Shown in pieces: positions 30,440 through 30,480 of a stretch of DNA of 30,480 nt. The position numbers and the translations under genes were made by a program. The stretch spans positions 1-30,480 of the forward strand of contig JAIRMS010000032.1 of NCBI GenBank assembly GCA_031258475.1, written 5' to 3'. This stretch comes from Holosporaceae bacterium (GTDB lineage Bacteria > Pseudomonadota > Alphaproteobacteria > UBA3830). How positions within the stretch are numbered: the first letter of the stretch is position 1; each line of letters begins with the position of its first letter. A model generated the notes under the pieces. That model was not told the origin of the DNA. It saw only the letters and a list, made by a program, of their open reading frames with translations, and made no database searches.

Positions 30440-30480
30440 ACATTTATGTTTTAAATCTGCTTCGTAAGCGTACTTCCATA

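Larger units (their letters stand above)
30095..30480 (+). mobile_element. IS200-like element, decayed, running off the window
   Basis: The element begins with a left-end hairpin (30100-30129), carries a broken TnpA gene (30148-30439) and continues into a right-end tail (AATCTGCTTCGTAAGCG) that matches positions 66-81 of the first copy. The right-end hairpin would lie just beyond the window. There is no TnpB gene, so it is the single-gene IS200 type. Both copies face the same way. Confidence 0.75.

Noticed and set aside
1..30480. CRISPR array, prophage or defence system
   Set aside because: No regularly spaced repeats, no cas-like, integrase or phage genes were seen on either strand.

Overview
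The window looks like chromosomal DNA from an intracellular or host-associated alphaproteobacterium. The evidence is gene content and order: a merged str-S10-spc-alpha ribosomal block with adk between secY and rpsM, a GapR-family (DUF2312) nucleoid protein, the prs-rplY-pth trio, and a dapD-dapE-rimI group. Small secreted proteins of unknown family and decayed insertion sequences suggest a Holosporales- or Rickettsiales-like lineage. The order is inferred; no 16S rRNA gene is present to confirm it.

Layout. Positions 1-115 are the 3' tail of an IS200-like element, followed by a doubtful short ORF (116-463). A strong promoter (627-654) drives a secreted coiled-coil protein (732-2117). A gene-free stretch of about 400 bases, rich in hairpins, leads to a near-consensus promoter (2452-2480). 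From there 31 genes on the plus strand (rpsL to rplQ, 2523-19931) run with no gap over 24 bases. They encode most ribosomal proteins, EF-G, EF-Tu, SecY, adenylate kinase and RNA polymerase alpha. A non-coding stretch (19932-20413) holds terminator-like hairpins and a dispersed palindromic repeat. A single-chain glycyl-tRNA synthetase follows.

On the minus strand, read right to left, are tRNA-Gly(UCC), a dicarboxylate/amino acid:cation symporter, dapD, dapE and rimI, tightly packed. Then comes an independently promoted secreted protein of unknown function (21991-22920). Divergently on the plus strand, gapR-pgeF-prs-rplY-pth form a second operon (26793-29911). The right edge holds a promoter with a palindrome over its -10, a tiny leader ORF inside a hairpin, a truncated transposase start (IS982-like guess) and an IS200-like element. 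That element's transposase has lost its HUH region.

Together the genes cover translation, protein export, nucleotide supply (adk, prs) and diaminopimelate/peptidoglycan upkeep (dapD, dapE, pgeF). The accessory material sits at the edges and around the two secreted proteins. I did not find a convincing new multi-gene system. The best leads are the two secreted orphan proteins, the structured region before rpsL, the single-chain GlyRS, and the leader/hairpin at 29930-30040.
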